A stretch of DNA of 64,000 nucleotides from Drosophila pseudoobscura (taxonomy: Eukaryota; Arthropoda; Insecta; Diptera; Drosophilidae). Positions 1 to 12,049 of this stretch are shown piece by piece. A program made the translations under genes and the position numbers. The notes beneath the pieces are model-generated. The model saw only the letters and a list, made by a program, of their open reading frames with translations, was not told the origin of the DNA and did not search any database. The stretch lies in NCBI RefSeq assembly GCF_009870125.1, contig NC_046679.1:24552001-24616000 (forward strand), written 5' to 3'. The number at the start of each line of letters is the position of its first letter. Positions within the stretch are counted from its first letter, which is position 1.

Positions 1-3000
1 TTTGCACCTTTTCAAGCAAAAATCTTTTTTGGCAGCCAACGCGGGGTTTTTTTAACCAGTGTTTACACATTTGATGGTATTAAAAAAACGGCAGCTAACT
101 CCGTAGATCAGTATATGATCATCTTTTTCCTTTGTGGATGGTAATAATCATTTCTTGTCCGTCTCTGCTTGATCTACGATCACCATCTCTCTCCCTCTCT
201 CTCTGACTTTTCCATTAATCTTTCTGCCATTTTTCACCTTGCCATCAGGCCATAAAATATGTAATGTTCATTAAGGGCATTCACAGTGCGGTCTGTTGGC
301 CTTTCTCCTGTAGCATTTATGATGGCCCGGGTCCACACTACACTCCTCCTCGCACGGCCTTTTCCTTTGCCTGCTGCTGGTCTGTTCTAGTTTGAGTAGA
401 ATCATTTTTAATGACTGCCAAGGCATAGGTAGAGCCAGAGCCAGGCCTGGGCCTTGCAGCATCGACAGAGAGAGAGAGAGAGAGCAGAACAGAGCTGAGA
501 GCAGTGCCCACGACTATACTATGGATGGAGTGGAGGCCGAGGGATAAGTGAACGGGAATGGTCTCATGTCCATGACTTCCAGCCAAAAACAGTTTGCATT
601 TCCTATTGTTGTATTGCCTGCCTGATGTACTTGTTGCCCTGTATGCCCACAGATCGAGAGAATAGAGAACAGAGAATAACTGTATTAAATGGCCAGTGCC
701 TAGGACCAGCAGACCATTTGGGGACCAGGCACCACAGCACCAGACTTTTGTAGAAAGGTCTCTGCTGCTGCCTGCCTGAGAACCTCTCTCGCGTGGCTGT
801 TACAATTTCTAGCCTCAGCCTCGGAGCCTTCCTTCGCCTTTGCCTTGGCGAAAAACCAGTTTCCTTTTGGCCAACCCATCATCCCGTGGCATAGCACATA
901 AAAGGCGTTCCACAGCTGAAGCTTGGGCCGTGCCTGGCTGTCTCATCTGTTGTCTATTTTCCAGCCTCCTCCCTGCAGTCGCCTTGTCTGCCCGACGACG
1001 CTGCCTGCTCCTCTTCTGCTGCTGCTGCTGCCTGCTGCTGGGGGCCTGGTGGAGGCTCTAGCATGTTGCTGGCAACTTGTTGCTAACATACTGCCGCCTG
1101 AGCATTTTTGATTTGATTTGCTTTTATGCTTTTTGTGATTTCTATACCCTGTGCCAGAGGGTCCACCAATTGTCACTAGATCTCAGAAGCGGGACCATAA
1201 GGAGCCACTTTGTGGACTTCCAGGACTTTGAAGCTGTTACATCTTTCTATCGAATCGATCAAAGTTCTACAACATAAATCGTAAATGCTATAGATATCGG
1301 GCTAAAATATCCGTATATCGGTCTTTGTTTATGGATTTTTCTATATGAAAACATTATATACTTTTGAAGAAAATTCCATTGGAAGGGTTCTAAGCCTCAC
1401 TTTATTCTGATTCTTCCATCGATTCCATCTCCATCTCTTCCATCGGGCATAAAGATATACCGGGCCATATATGTATATTTCACAAGGGTATTCATGTTTC
1501 TGCTTCCGAAGAGCACAGTTTTCTTCGTATTTTCTTTTTCTACGTTTTGGTGTTTGGTCCAATGCCAACGTAATCGAAATGCAATTAAGATGCAGAGCCA
1601 AAGCCGAGAGAGGCTGAGTGCTAAAGTTGCATTGCATTTGGCTAGAATTTTTGACTTTTGTTTTTTGCCAAGCGACAGCCGCCACACACTTTGGGAGGGG
1701 ACCGAGAACGAAACGTGGCTGCAATTTATATTCCTGGACAGTTTTTTAGAAAGTAGCATAGAGGAGTGGAGTGCAGCAGCAGGTCCCCACAGAGCCCCAC
1801 AGATCCCCACAGATCCCCACAGAAAAGAGTGCCATTCGAAAGGCGTTGACGTTGAGAGGAACGATCTCCCTCTCTCGCACTCTTTCTCTTCCTATTGTAT
1901 GAGTGGCATAATTAAAGGGTTACGCCATGGCCACACCAATCTCAATCTCCATTCGATATGTGGGGATCGGGATCTCTTATCCCCGCTCCCCTTCCACCTC
2001 TCCCTTCCCCTGTGATATGCATAACGGTGTTTTAATATGAGTTGGTGGCGCACAAAAGAGAGAACCCCACACAAGTTATGTTGTGCCTTGGACTACCGTC
2101 TCCATCCGTCTCCTGCAATGCTCAGAAAACCATTCTGGCCGACAACCCCCATATAGTCTTGTACTGCCTTGTGTACCTGTCTGACGACCACTCATTTGGC
2201 TTTGATATTGTTATGGCATAATATGGGCCGTGGCTGCAATCATCAATCCAAATGGTCGGCCATCAGCGCATCGTTTATTGTGGTTTCAGTTCGTACTCCG
2301 AGTTCTCCAATTGATTGCCCCTCCGTACTCCTCCATACCCAACAATGTACTCCTCCTCTGTCAGTCCCCAGTCTGCAGGTGTAGATGGCCAGAAATTACA
2401 CAAATTTATTTCGAACGGTCTCTGTGGAAGTGTGCTTAAGTGGAGCATCATATAGAAGAGTATGCCCAATGGGAAAACATTTTTGATTGGGGAGTACTCG
2501 TACAGGCCCCTGGATAATTGTAGTTTGTAGCAACACAATTTAATTTAGTTTTTTTTAGAAGATCATTTCCAAAACCGATCCGTTAAGTGATTCGATTTCT
2601 GTACATCACTGTCGTAAAACCTTAGGAATGATTTATAGGGATATATTATTTGGTTTGAAAAGATACTTTAAAGCTTCCTACTAAAAAACTTAACCTAGAA
2701 GCCTAATGTTTTTCTATTTGCATAGTTAAATTCTACATCGGAAATGCATCTTTTATTATGCTTTCTACAAAGTGTTCTCGCAAGTATTCCGCTAACTACA
2801 TTATGCCATTACGCTGCCTCTTTTAATTGCCCAAATAGTTTGAAAACGTGCTGTAATCTCGTTAGTGGCCAAGAAGTCAGGCAGGAAGGCAGGCAGACAG
2901 ACAGACAGGCCAGTCCAGGCCAGGCCAGCCAACAGCTCAATTACTTCATTGGCACACAATCTGCGGCAGAGCCGTGCCCCGCTCGAATTTGTTGCCAAGG

Positions 3001-6000
3001 AGCCACTGAGGAAGGCTAATGATTATCGTTAAATATGCGCCATCTTAAGAACCCCTAACCCCCCCATACCCTGCTCAAGAACCAACGGAGCAGAGTTCTC
3101 ACACAAATTAAAATAGTTTTTTCTACGCAAATGTGTACCCAAATGTTTGGGGCGGGGGGGATGCTATGCTCCAAATGTGGAACCTGGAATCTTGTTGAAG
3201 AATTTAAGCCTCAAATTTCGCAGCAAATAAAAAATGTACAGAGCTAAGCAGATTTTAAGCTGATTCTTTTGCTTCAGCTTCATAGTTTTATATGGGGCAT
3301 TGTCCACACCTACATACATATATACCTACCATATTCTCATATATAAGTAGAGACAGAAAGCATAGCATGTATTTACGTTAGGTATTCTGCCGTGTTAGGT
3401 ATTCGATAGCGCCAATTTGATATGGCGGCAAGGAGCATCCACACAAATTAAGTTTCCCAGAAGCGGGAAACGAAATTAAGAAAGAAAAAAAAAACAGCAA
3501 AGAATATACTACCTGAACGAAGAACCGAGAGATGCTGTCTGTCCAGAGCGGTATCTTCCATGCTTTTTGGACTTTTATGTCCGTTCAGATCGTAAAGCAG
3601 TTAGCAACGCTATAAGGAAGAGAATCTCTCAACGCTCAAAAAGAAAGCTGGCAGCGCAACTAAGACAAGCATCAACGCGAAAACTAAAACTATGTAAAAA
3701 TGCCTGAACGGAGAAAGATGTGCCACAAACCAAAAGGAAGATGTTGCGCCAGCAGGAACTTCATTTGCGCTTCTTCCAGCCTTACTTTTTTTTAATGTCT
3801 CTGGATAGTTAAAAGAAATTAATGAGTAGTAAAAGCGAAGCGCGATATGCGAAGAGAGCGAATATACCAGTGAGGAAGATATTTCAAAGCAATCTTCAAC
3901 GTCAGAGAGAGAGATAGAGAGCCACAAACCGAAATCAATATCCAATCATTAATCGTTAACTAATTCCATGAATTCTGGCCCAGACTCCCGACTCCCAACT
4001 CCGAACCACTCCGCCAAAAGATATTCGTCTGCCGCCTGCCTTTTGCCCCATTTACCAAGTTCCGAAAACGCAACCAGACATGCCACACCGCCACTAAAGA
4101 CATATATTTATGCCCCAAAAGCAACTTTTGGCGTATTTAGAACAGGAGAAACAACAAATATGCAGTCAAAACGAAACGAAACACCGAATTTCACATGCCC
4201 TTTCAGTTAATTTAGTAGTATTGTGTCTTTAATTTTAATAAAACTAAATTTAAATAAATATTTGTCTAAAATCTTCTCCTTAGAACCTAACTTTGGTCAA
4301 GGATTGGCCTGATTTTTTATCTGCGTTGCGTCCCACATTTCAATACCCCACCGAAATGGAAAGGGTATTTATATCAAGATAAAAATATTTTTCGGGCTGC
4401 CCTTTGGGACCCATGGACAGTGGCTATTTCGGGGCCTCTGCCTAAACCAAGTATTTACTGTTGTTGTTGTTGTTATCGTCTGGAGTCTTGGCGTCCCTCT
4501 TCAGGGATCTTCTGGCTGGGATCTCCACTTCACACACATACACGCACGCGTTTCGAATTCGATTTCGTCGACAGCAGCAGAAACCGAAACAGCAACAGCA
4601 ACAACAATCGACCATGAAACAATTTTATATTTCTGTGCAGAAAAAAGATCAATAAAATTGTACCGACAACTGTATTTGGTTCAGACCGAAAGATCCACAG
4701 AGATCCAGAGATTCAGAGATTCAGAGCAGAGTGCCCCTAAAATTAGTGACCAAATTGTCATAAGAGGACTGAGGGGGTGCAGGGGGAAGGGGCGGATATT
4801 GGATGGAGTATCAGGTCACATTTTTGGTTACAGTAATCATTCCAAAAACAACAACCGAAAAAGATGAGAAGCAGAAAAAGAAACAATTTGAAGCTCGTTT
4901 TGTGCGTGTGTGTGTGTTTCTTTTTTCGTAGAAGTCGAAAGTGGTACAAAAAGTTGCGTTTCGTTTCGTTTCGGTTTCGAGATTTATGTGGGAGAAGTAC
5001 GTGTTGCTAAGGGCGGGGAGGTATAGAGGTTATGGTGGAATCTATGGGAAATGAGTGTTGTAATAAATCAAAGATGGAGACAGTTTTGATATGGATATGA
5101 GATAATTGCATTAAAAGCTTTATCAGCCACAAAAGTATCGCAGAACTTCGGGAGGGGAGTGTTGTTCAAGATTGAATACAAATTTCAAAATGGCACTAAA
5201 TACCATTTGATATATTTCCAAAAATCCGTTTATTTCACTTTCACACACAGCTGCTGTGATATTCTCATTCCTCTTCGCCATCTTCCTCATCTTATAGTTT
5301 TATGAAGAGCTTTTCCAAATGTAGAACTCAACAGTTAGGTAGAGCTATTATCTGTCATAAAAGTTGTCCACAATTGTAACAGTACCGTCCCGCTACCTAC
5401 CTACATATGTACGATTATAGCAAATGCAACAAAAGGAAAGTCGCCAAAAGCTGGAGCATATTTCCAATGAAACCGTTGCAGAGAGAGAGAGGGTCAGTCA
5501 GCGCCGTGTGAGTTCCTCTTCCTTGCAAAGCTTTCCAGCCCCCCTCCCCTCCTGGAAAGGTGCAGTAAAATTCCCAGAAATTTCTGTGTGGGAGGCAACG
5601 CTGGAGACTGCAAGAGGATGGAGAGCGGGAGCGGGAATTGGCAGGCAGCCGTCACTAATGAATTTGTATGCAAACCGCAGACATGGCTGCGCTCTCCTCT
5701 CCCTCTCTCCCTCCCACACCCTCTCTTCGGCAAAAGCAACAGTAACGGAAATGCGAAAGAAAAAAAGAGCAGAAAGAAAAGAAGGATCAGAGAGCAACAA
5801 CAGCATTATGTGAAATTAGTGCAGACATCCAAAAAGGTGCGTTTTGAGAACTTTTTTCTCATACTCTTTTTGGTTCTTCGTCTTTTAACGATTTCATTTT
5901 TTTTTTATGTTTAATGATTTTTGATTTATGCAAAAGCAATAAAAATTATTATAATGAAGGCGCTGACATGGCGGCATGGCAGCGAAAAATAAATGGAAAG

Positions 6001-6650
6001 AGAGCTGAGCAACACGTGATGATGGAGGTGGAGATGGAGGGGAAGGATGACGCTGCTTTTGCTGTTTTCCCGTTACTTCTTGAAGCTACCGTGCGAGAGA
6101 GAGAGGGGGAGACTTGGAGACCAAGCAGGAGCGGGAGAGCATGAGTCAGAGTGTTTGTTTGAGCGACACAAAGAAATGTTTCTCTTTGTGCTCTCCTCCG
6201 AAAAGCACATGTAAATAAATCAAAGGCCGACAGCGGTCCCCCCTGCTTCGTTGGGGGACAGCACACACAAATGTTTGCAGCAACAATGTCATCTTTTGCG
6301 TCGTAATGGTCTTTCACGTTTCTTTTCTTTTACTGCAAATTGTCTGCAATATTGATTCATTACGTCACTTCCAACGAAGGTGGGAAATCGCCAAAAAGAG
6401 TGAGAGTGTTCCACTGCAAAACCTCATCCAAATACACCATTCTTCATTCCAATATAAATTCTCTCCAGATGCACTTTGGACATTAGCTGTAATTATTTTA
6501 GTGTATGCGTGTGTGTCTGTCTTTTGGAGACTTCTCATCGGAGAGAGGAGAATCTTCTCTTCATTAGGCTGCACCCAAAACGCCAAACGGTTAAACATAA
6601 AAAAGCTAACGGCACTTTTATAACTCAAGCATAGGATTACCTTTTGGGAG
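1..6650. other. Gene-poor noncoding region, left end
   Basis: I see no supportable gene here. The open frames are short, lie in both strands at the same places, and track CT/GA-rich or poly-A/T runs rather than any protein family. Visible texture includes a (GA)n tract near 468-484, CT-rich pyrimidine runs near 190-205, repeated CTGCTG near 1,017-1,040, and AT-rich stretches around 2,530-2,720 and 4,205-4,270. This mix of GAGA-like tracts and poly-A/T islands is usual for fly regulatory or intronic DNA. It could be a long intron or upstream region of a gene outside the window, but nothing in the sequence proves that. Confidence 0.5.
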
Positions 6651-7700
6651 TGCACTCGGCAACAGCAAAGCGCATCAGCCATCAGCGCGCGATCTTCAGA
6701 GTTCCAGCGCCAAAAAATGAGCGAAAAGCCATTTCGGCGGCGACGAAAAACTTTTTTTGCGCCAAAGCGAAGGCGGTGGAGGCGGAGGCGGAGGAGAGAG
6801 ATCCCCAAAGATGATACACAAGCAATCAAAAGAAATGCAATGGCGCTGCCTTTGCCATTCTTCTCTCTCTCTCTTTCTCTCTCGTCCCCTCTCACTCTTT
6901 GCAAAAGCAACTGCACTTGCCGATGCACCGTTAGGCTGCCTGCGCCTGCGCACTGGGGAGTTGAGCCGAGTTCAAGATCATCACCGCCGCGCCGGCGCAC
7001 CCAGAGCGCTAAGCACTCAAATTGTTGTTTTTGGCACATTCTTAGATCTCTCTCTTTTGCTTTGCTCCTTTTACTTGTCTTGTCTCTTGGCACTTTTACA
7101 CAGATTACAGATTTTTCCCTTTTTTGAAGGAGGGCGAAAGGGCACTTTGTTCTAACGGTTCTGTTCTACAGTTATCAAAATATAGAAAGACGCGGCACAA
7201 ACACAACATTTAACAGTTTAACAGTGCCTTACCACACGAATCGCTTTGCTTTGGCTTAAACTTTTAAAACATTTGTACAAAAATTGAAAAACAACGATTT
7301 TCGACTTGTGCCCAGAGAAGAGATCTTCTCCAGGAACACAGAAAGTAACAGAACTTCAGAGCTTGGTCACTACGGAACGAAAAGAACCGTTGCCGTCGAT
7401 GGTTTGCGCGCAATTGATTCGTCCGCGACGGCGACTTGGCTCGTAAGCCGCACAGCCACAAACACACACAAAAACAACTCCTGCCGAAAGCGACAGCGAC
7501 ACAGGCAAACACAAGCAGAGAACAGGCAGCGGCAGCGGCAGCGGCAGCGGCAGCGGCTGCAGCTACAACTACAGCTGCAAAGCGTCAAAGCGACAAAGAG
7601 CGACTCGATCTTTCGTTTTAGCTGCATATATAGGGGTTTCTTTTTTTGCTCCTCTCCGAATGCGCATGCGCCGAAGCGTATAATACCCTCTCAGGGCCGC
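6650..7700. promoter_or_regulatory. Possible TSS/enhancer region with two Ewg/NRF1-type sites
   Basis: Two near-palindromic sites match the NRF1/Erect-wing core GCGCMTGCGC: TGCGCCTGCGCA at 6,941-6,952 and TGCGCATGCGCC at 7,661-7,672. Around them are GC-rich bases, GGC/GGA-rich runs near 6,766-6,800, CT tracts near 6,862-6,900, and a TATATA stretch at about 7,627-7,633, some 30 bases before the second palindrome. A (GGCAGC)n run lies at 7,524-7,560. Such sites are common at fly housekeeping and neuronal promoters. I cannot identify the gene served; open frames here are compositional. Regulatory function is inferred from motifs only. Confidence 0.35.
7524..7560 (+). repeat. (GGCAGC)n short tandem repeat
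   Basis: About six hexamer units of GGCAGC in tandem, followed by CAGCTGCAACTACAGC-like sequence. It makes artificial long frames (poly-Ala, poly-Gln-Arg, poly-Cys-Arg) in several reading frames, none with other support for coding. A simple replication-slippage repeat is the best explanation. Confidence 0.8.
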
Positions 7701-10700
7701 ACGTAGACCAATGGAAATGGGAAACATTCCAAGAGAAATGTTCTGGAATGGGTGGAAGGCTGTGGAAAAACAGGAGTTTCAGTTTGGTTAGGATGGAGAT
7801 TTAGATAGGGATGGAGATATCATATCATATTATCGAAGCGTATACTACAAATTCCTCTTGGCATAAAAAGGATTTGAGTATTGGTAGTTATAATATGGAG
7901 AAAACGATTCTGGAATAACGTAGTGCGAGTCAATAAACATAAAGATATGGATATGGATATAGAAATTGGATTTAAGAGGGGGAGATAGTATCATCAAAAC
8001 TACACTTATACTCAAATCTATTAGCATTACGAGCGGGAACGTTGTGAGCCGCGGCAAGGGCCGTGTTTCTACATTTTTACTCAAACTCTGTCAGTATGTT
8101 GATGAGAATGAGCAGGTTATGCTATGTTCCTTGTGGCTATAATAATGATCCCATCTGCTCCATCTTCGCTAATCTAGTAGCTATGGTAGTTTTTTGTGAT
8201 TCTGCATTTTCGATTTTCCTGTATCTTCAAAATTGTGGATGCCACAAATTCTCTCTTTTGTGAGGCCGGAAGGGGGCGGGGTAAAGTTTTGAAATTTACT
8301 TTTAACAGTGTAATATCACAGGAGTCAAGATACAAAATTTGGTTGCTCTAGCTCTTATAGCCATGGCATGGACTATATTGACTCGGCTATTGATGCTAAT
8401 AAAAATATACATATAAACTTAACGAGGTTCCCTAACAAAACTAATATACATATGTACGTAATTATACATAAGAGCCGGAATTGGTATAATATTCATTCCA
8501 TCGCGATTACTGCCGCATGATTTAAAAATATCAAAAAAGGAATCTCAATATATTACTTATCTCAGCATATACTATATATAGTATATAAAGAAAACAAAAA
8601 CAGATTAAAATGAGATAATAATAAACAAAATAACAAACTTTACAGACAAACTTATATTTGTAGCTGATCTTATGAAGAAATTTCCTATGTTGTTTCGATT
8701 AAAGATCTTCTTTCAATTAAGTTTCTTTCCAAACGGATTACCCAACGACTTTATCTTTTGTATCCTTCTCAAATGACTAAAATATCCACAAAAGTGCCGA
8801 AAAAAGCCAGCCAAAAACTAAAATAAAATATTATATTAAGTTCGAAAAAATGTTGTCCAGTAGGTTGAGTTCAGACTCAACTAATGATCGCCCAGAGCTT
8901 GCTGTGGCTGTGGTAAAAGTTGCGAACCTTGGGCCCGGGGACAACTCCATTAGGGCGGCCCACATTTTGTGTCAGTCGACTGAGCAGGTGCGCAGGGCCC
9001 TGGATGGATCGTGGAGAGTCAGAAGGAAAGTTGGGGCGCGTGGCTAGAGAGATCAGATCGGAGGTGCAAGACGCGACCCGCATATCGCATCAGGACAATC
9101 GATGCAGCACGAGACATGTGTGCGGACAGACATCAAGACGGAATCGGAGTCGGGGGCCGGTCCTCAATTTAGCATAGCAGAGGCATCATTAAACACATTA
9201 ACAGACCTACAGACAGTTGGCGATGACGATGGCGATGGCAGGTGATGCCCAACAGAGACAGGTTGAGACGACGACTGGCGTCCGACTGTGACTGTCTGTT
9301 CCTGAGGGCAACTGTACAAAACAGCAGGCCGAAGTTCGTGAAGACTTTTAATGGGTTTAGCCCGTGCCCGAGGCTCTTTCTCTCTCTGTCCTGTTCTCAC
9401 TGTTTTGTTAATTACAAAGGATGCGCCGCAGGATAACAGCTGCCAATTGAATACTCCTTCTGGCAGCACACACCCCTGCCTGATCAAGCTTAAAGTTTAA
9501 GACGCAGCTGTACCTACTTAGAGATCTTTTGTGATCCTTGCGACGCCTTACGCATATTCTCATTCTCCGTCTGTGTTTCTCTCTGTATTTCTGACTCTCT
9601 CTCTGTTTCTCTCCTTTCTAATGAATGTTATTGTCTGGTCTTTGAGCAGGGGCCTGAGGTAGTAGAGGCTGAGGCTGCGGCAGGCACCGAAGGTTAAGCA
9701 TCCAGCGGCGAAACTAGTTTACCACCGTTCCGATCCGTCTTTGAGAACCGGTAACGGTACAAAGACTCTACTGCTTCTGTTGTTGCGCCTGGCCTCCCCT
9801 GCCCTATCCTACCCTCCTCCTTGGAAGCGTTGGAAATTATGTTTTGATTTTTTTTCCCGTTTTGGCCAGAGCCAAAGCCAAGCAAGCGCAAACCTCCTAA
9901 CGAACCATACCAAATTGTCTAATCTCGCCGAATGTCTTCACACCCGTATTCCTCCCGAAGCACGGACCCTGACGAGTGCCTGCCAAAAGGGAGAATATAG
10001 GAATTTGCCCGAAATTCGTTCGGGATGCCCTATTACATTATCGTTTACATGCCACCGTCCACCCAACTATCCTTCCATCCCTCCCTTCCCTTGGTGCTGC
10101 CACTATATTTACCCTTCAGGGCCATTACGTAACCGTGGAACAGCTTTATTAATTTGTTGTAATTTGTTTATGTTTTCTAAGCAATTTATTTTCCATGCAC
10201 CCTGAATGCACCATGACCAGGGGGGTTAAGGTTAAGTATGGGTCGCAAAAAAAAGGAGGAATGATCTGAATCATCACTCAATATTTTTATATGGAGTGGG
10301 AAATTTTTCAAAAGTGAAACTGAATTTAATGTTTAGGGTGTTGTTTTTTGTATCGTTTAGCTCAAAGAACAAATATTTATCAAGTTTAAGTAGAACTAAT
10401 TCCTCTGGTAGATCTGGTAAGGTCTATCCAGATCTTACTTAATCCCTATCTACTCCCCCACCTAAATATAGATTTCGTTCCTTTGCTGTTCGCATGGCTT
10501 TAGTCGCTTTTTATGGATCAACTTAGCTCATAAATATATCGTTTTGGACCAAAATCGGAACACCATATTGTTATATCTATGTATAGATGTCATGGAAAAA
10601 ATCGATATGCAGCTATCTATGTATCTACTAGCTACCACTCTATCTTATCCGTTCTGAAATGGAATCTTAAATCCATTTGGGCTGGCTTAAAGGTTTTTTC

Positions 10701-12000
10701 TTCAGATGCAATCTATACCCTTTTATTTCCGTTGTAAATATCCCTTTTCATTATAAGCAGCATCCCCTCGTTAGCTGTAACTCAAATGTGTCAATAGCAT
10801 GGTTATACTCGTACGTATTGTTGCATGAATTGCATTTATATGAAAATTTTTAATAAAGTTATAAATCTGAAATCAAAACATAAATGTGACATTGATCTAC
10901 AACCCAAGATATCCCCGAGACGCGCCTGTGAACCTTTTGTTTCTCATCAAAGAGGAGGACATTTTTGCTGTGCATTTTTTGGGCAATTTCTGTTCCCTTC
11001 CCCCTTTCCCACTTTGGCCATTCAAAGCCTGAGCGGGGGCAGCGCGGCTGGAGCAGATAAACTTTATGACCGCAAGAGAGCGCGACTTGCGTATCAGAGC
11101 AAATAAAATCAGACAAGAACAGCATGTGAACGATTGCAAATTACAAGCAGTGAAAGACAGAGAGGAGAGGCGCTGCTGGAAAAGAGATAAACTTTTGCTG
11201 GGAAGAAAGAAGAGCAGAGCATCGGCTGCTGCAGAATCTGCTGTACGCTAAAATATCTTGATGTTTTCGAATGGCAGCTGCTTCTTTTTTATACGAAAAG
11301 GAAGCTAAAGACAAACGGATATGCGTTGCACAACTGTTTTTTTTGTATATTGTAGCTTTTCTTGTATTTTTTTGGTGGTTTTTGCTTTGCTTTTTTGGGC
11401 TTTTTACTTCTTGGGCGCAAAATAAATTGTGCGACAGGTGCGACAACGACAGCAGCCGAAACGAGAAGAAGAAGGAGCAGAAGAAGGAGTTGGAGCAGCG
11501 CAGAGATGCATTGCATCTGGAAAGAGAAGAGCGTACACTCAGAGAAAAGAATGTAGGCCACGAGTATTTTCAATAAAATAGTAGTAAGATTGACTATCTA
11601 AATGGCGATGGAAACTTAGATACTGTCGGCACAGATTTTTCGCTTATAATTCATTCTTTTTAGAGTCATTTATTCTTAATTTTCTTTCTGACTTCTTTGA
11701 GTGCACAAAATCAGAGCAGAGACGAGGCTTGGGCGCAGAGCTGCGCTGCAGAGACGAGGCTTGGACGCAGATCTGCGCTGCATTGTAGGGCCGAAGAGAG
11801 GACGGTAGAGTGAAGCGCAGAGCTTTTTGTGTGGGAGCGAAGCTTTCGATGGGATATTTTGTTTGTTTTCTTTGTTTTTTGATACGGCTTTTGGGGACTT
11901 TTACAGCTGCGCTGCGTCTCAATAATTGCCAAGTATTCTCCTTACATGGATTGGATCCAAGACGCAGCTGTTACTTCCGCTTGAATGAATGTAACGTAAG
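7700..12000. other. Noncoding stretch, no supportable gene
   Basis: Nothing here reads as a conserved protein. AT-rich sequence with ATATAC/TATATA runs lies near 8,400-8,640, and there is a short palindrome-like ACTATATATAGTAT at about 8,570-8,583. A GC-richer patch at 8,900-9,180 has open frames on both strands that do not resemble any family I know. CT-rich microsatellite-like runs occur near 9,580-9,620. Around 11,700-11,770 the sequence GACGAGGCTTGG-CGCAGA-CTGCGCTGCA is repeated twice, a short local duplication. I read all of this as intergenic or intronic DNA. Confidence 0.45.
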
Positions 12001-12049
12001 GGGTTTCCAAAGAGATGGCGAGACAGAGAGCGAGACATCCTTGCTGTAG

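Noticed and set aside
8565..8600. Palindrome ACTATATATAGTAT
   Set aside because: Short AT palindromes are expected in such AT-rich DNA and nothing around it suggests an element end or origin.
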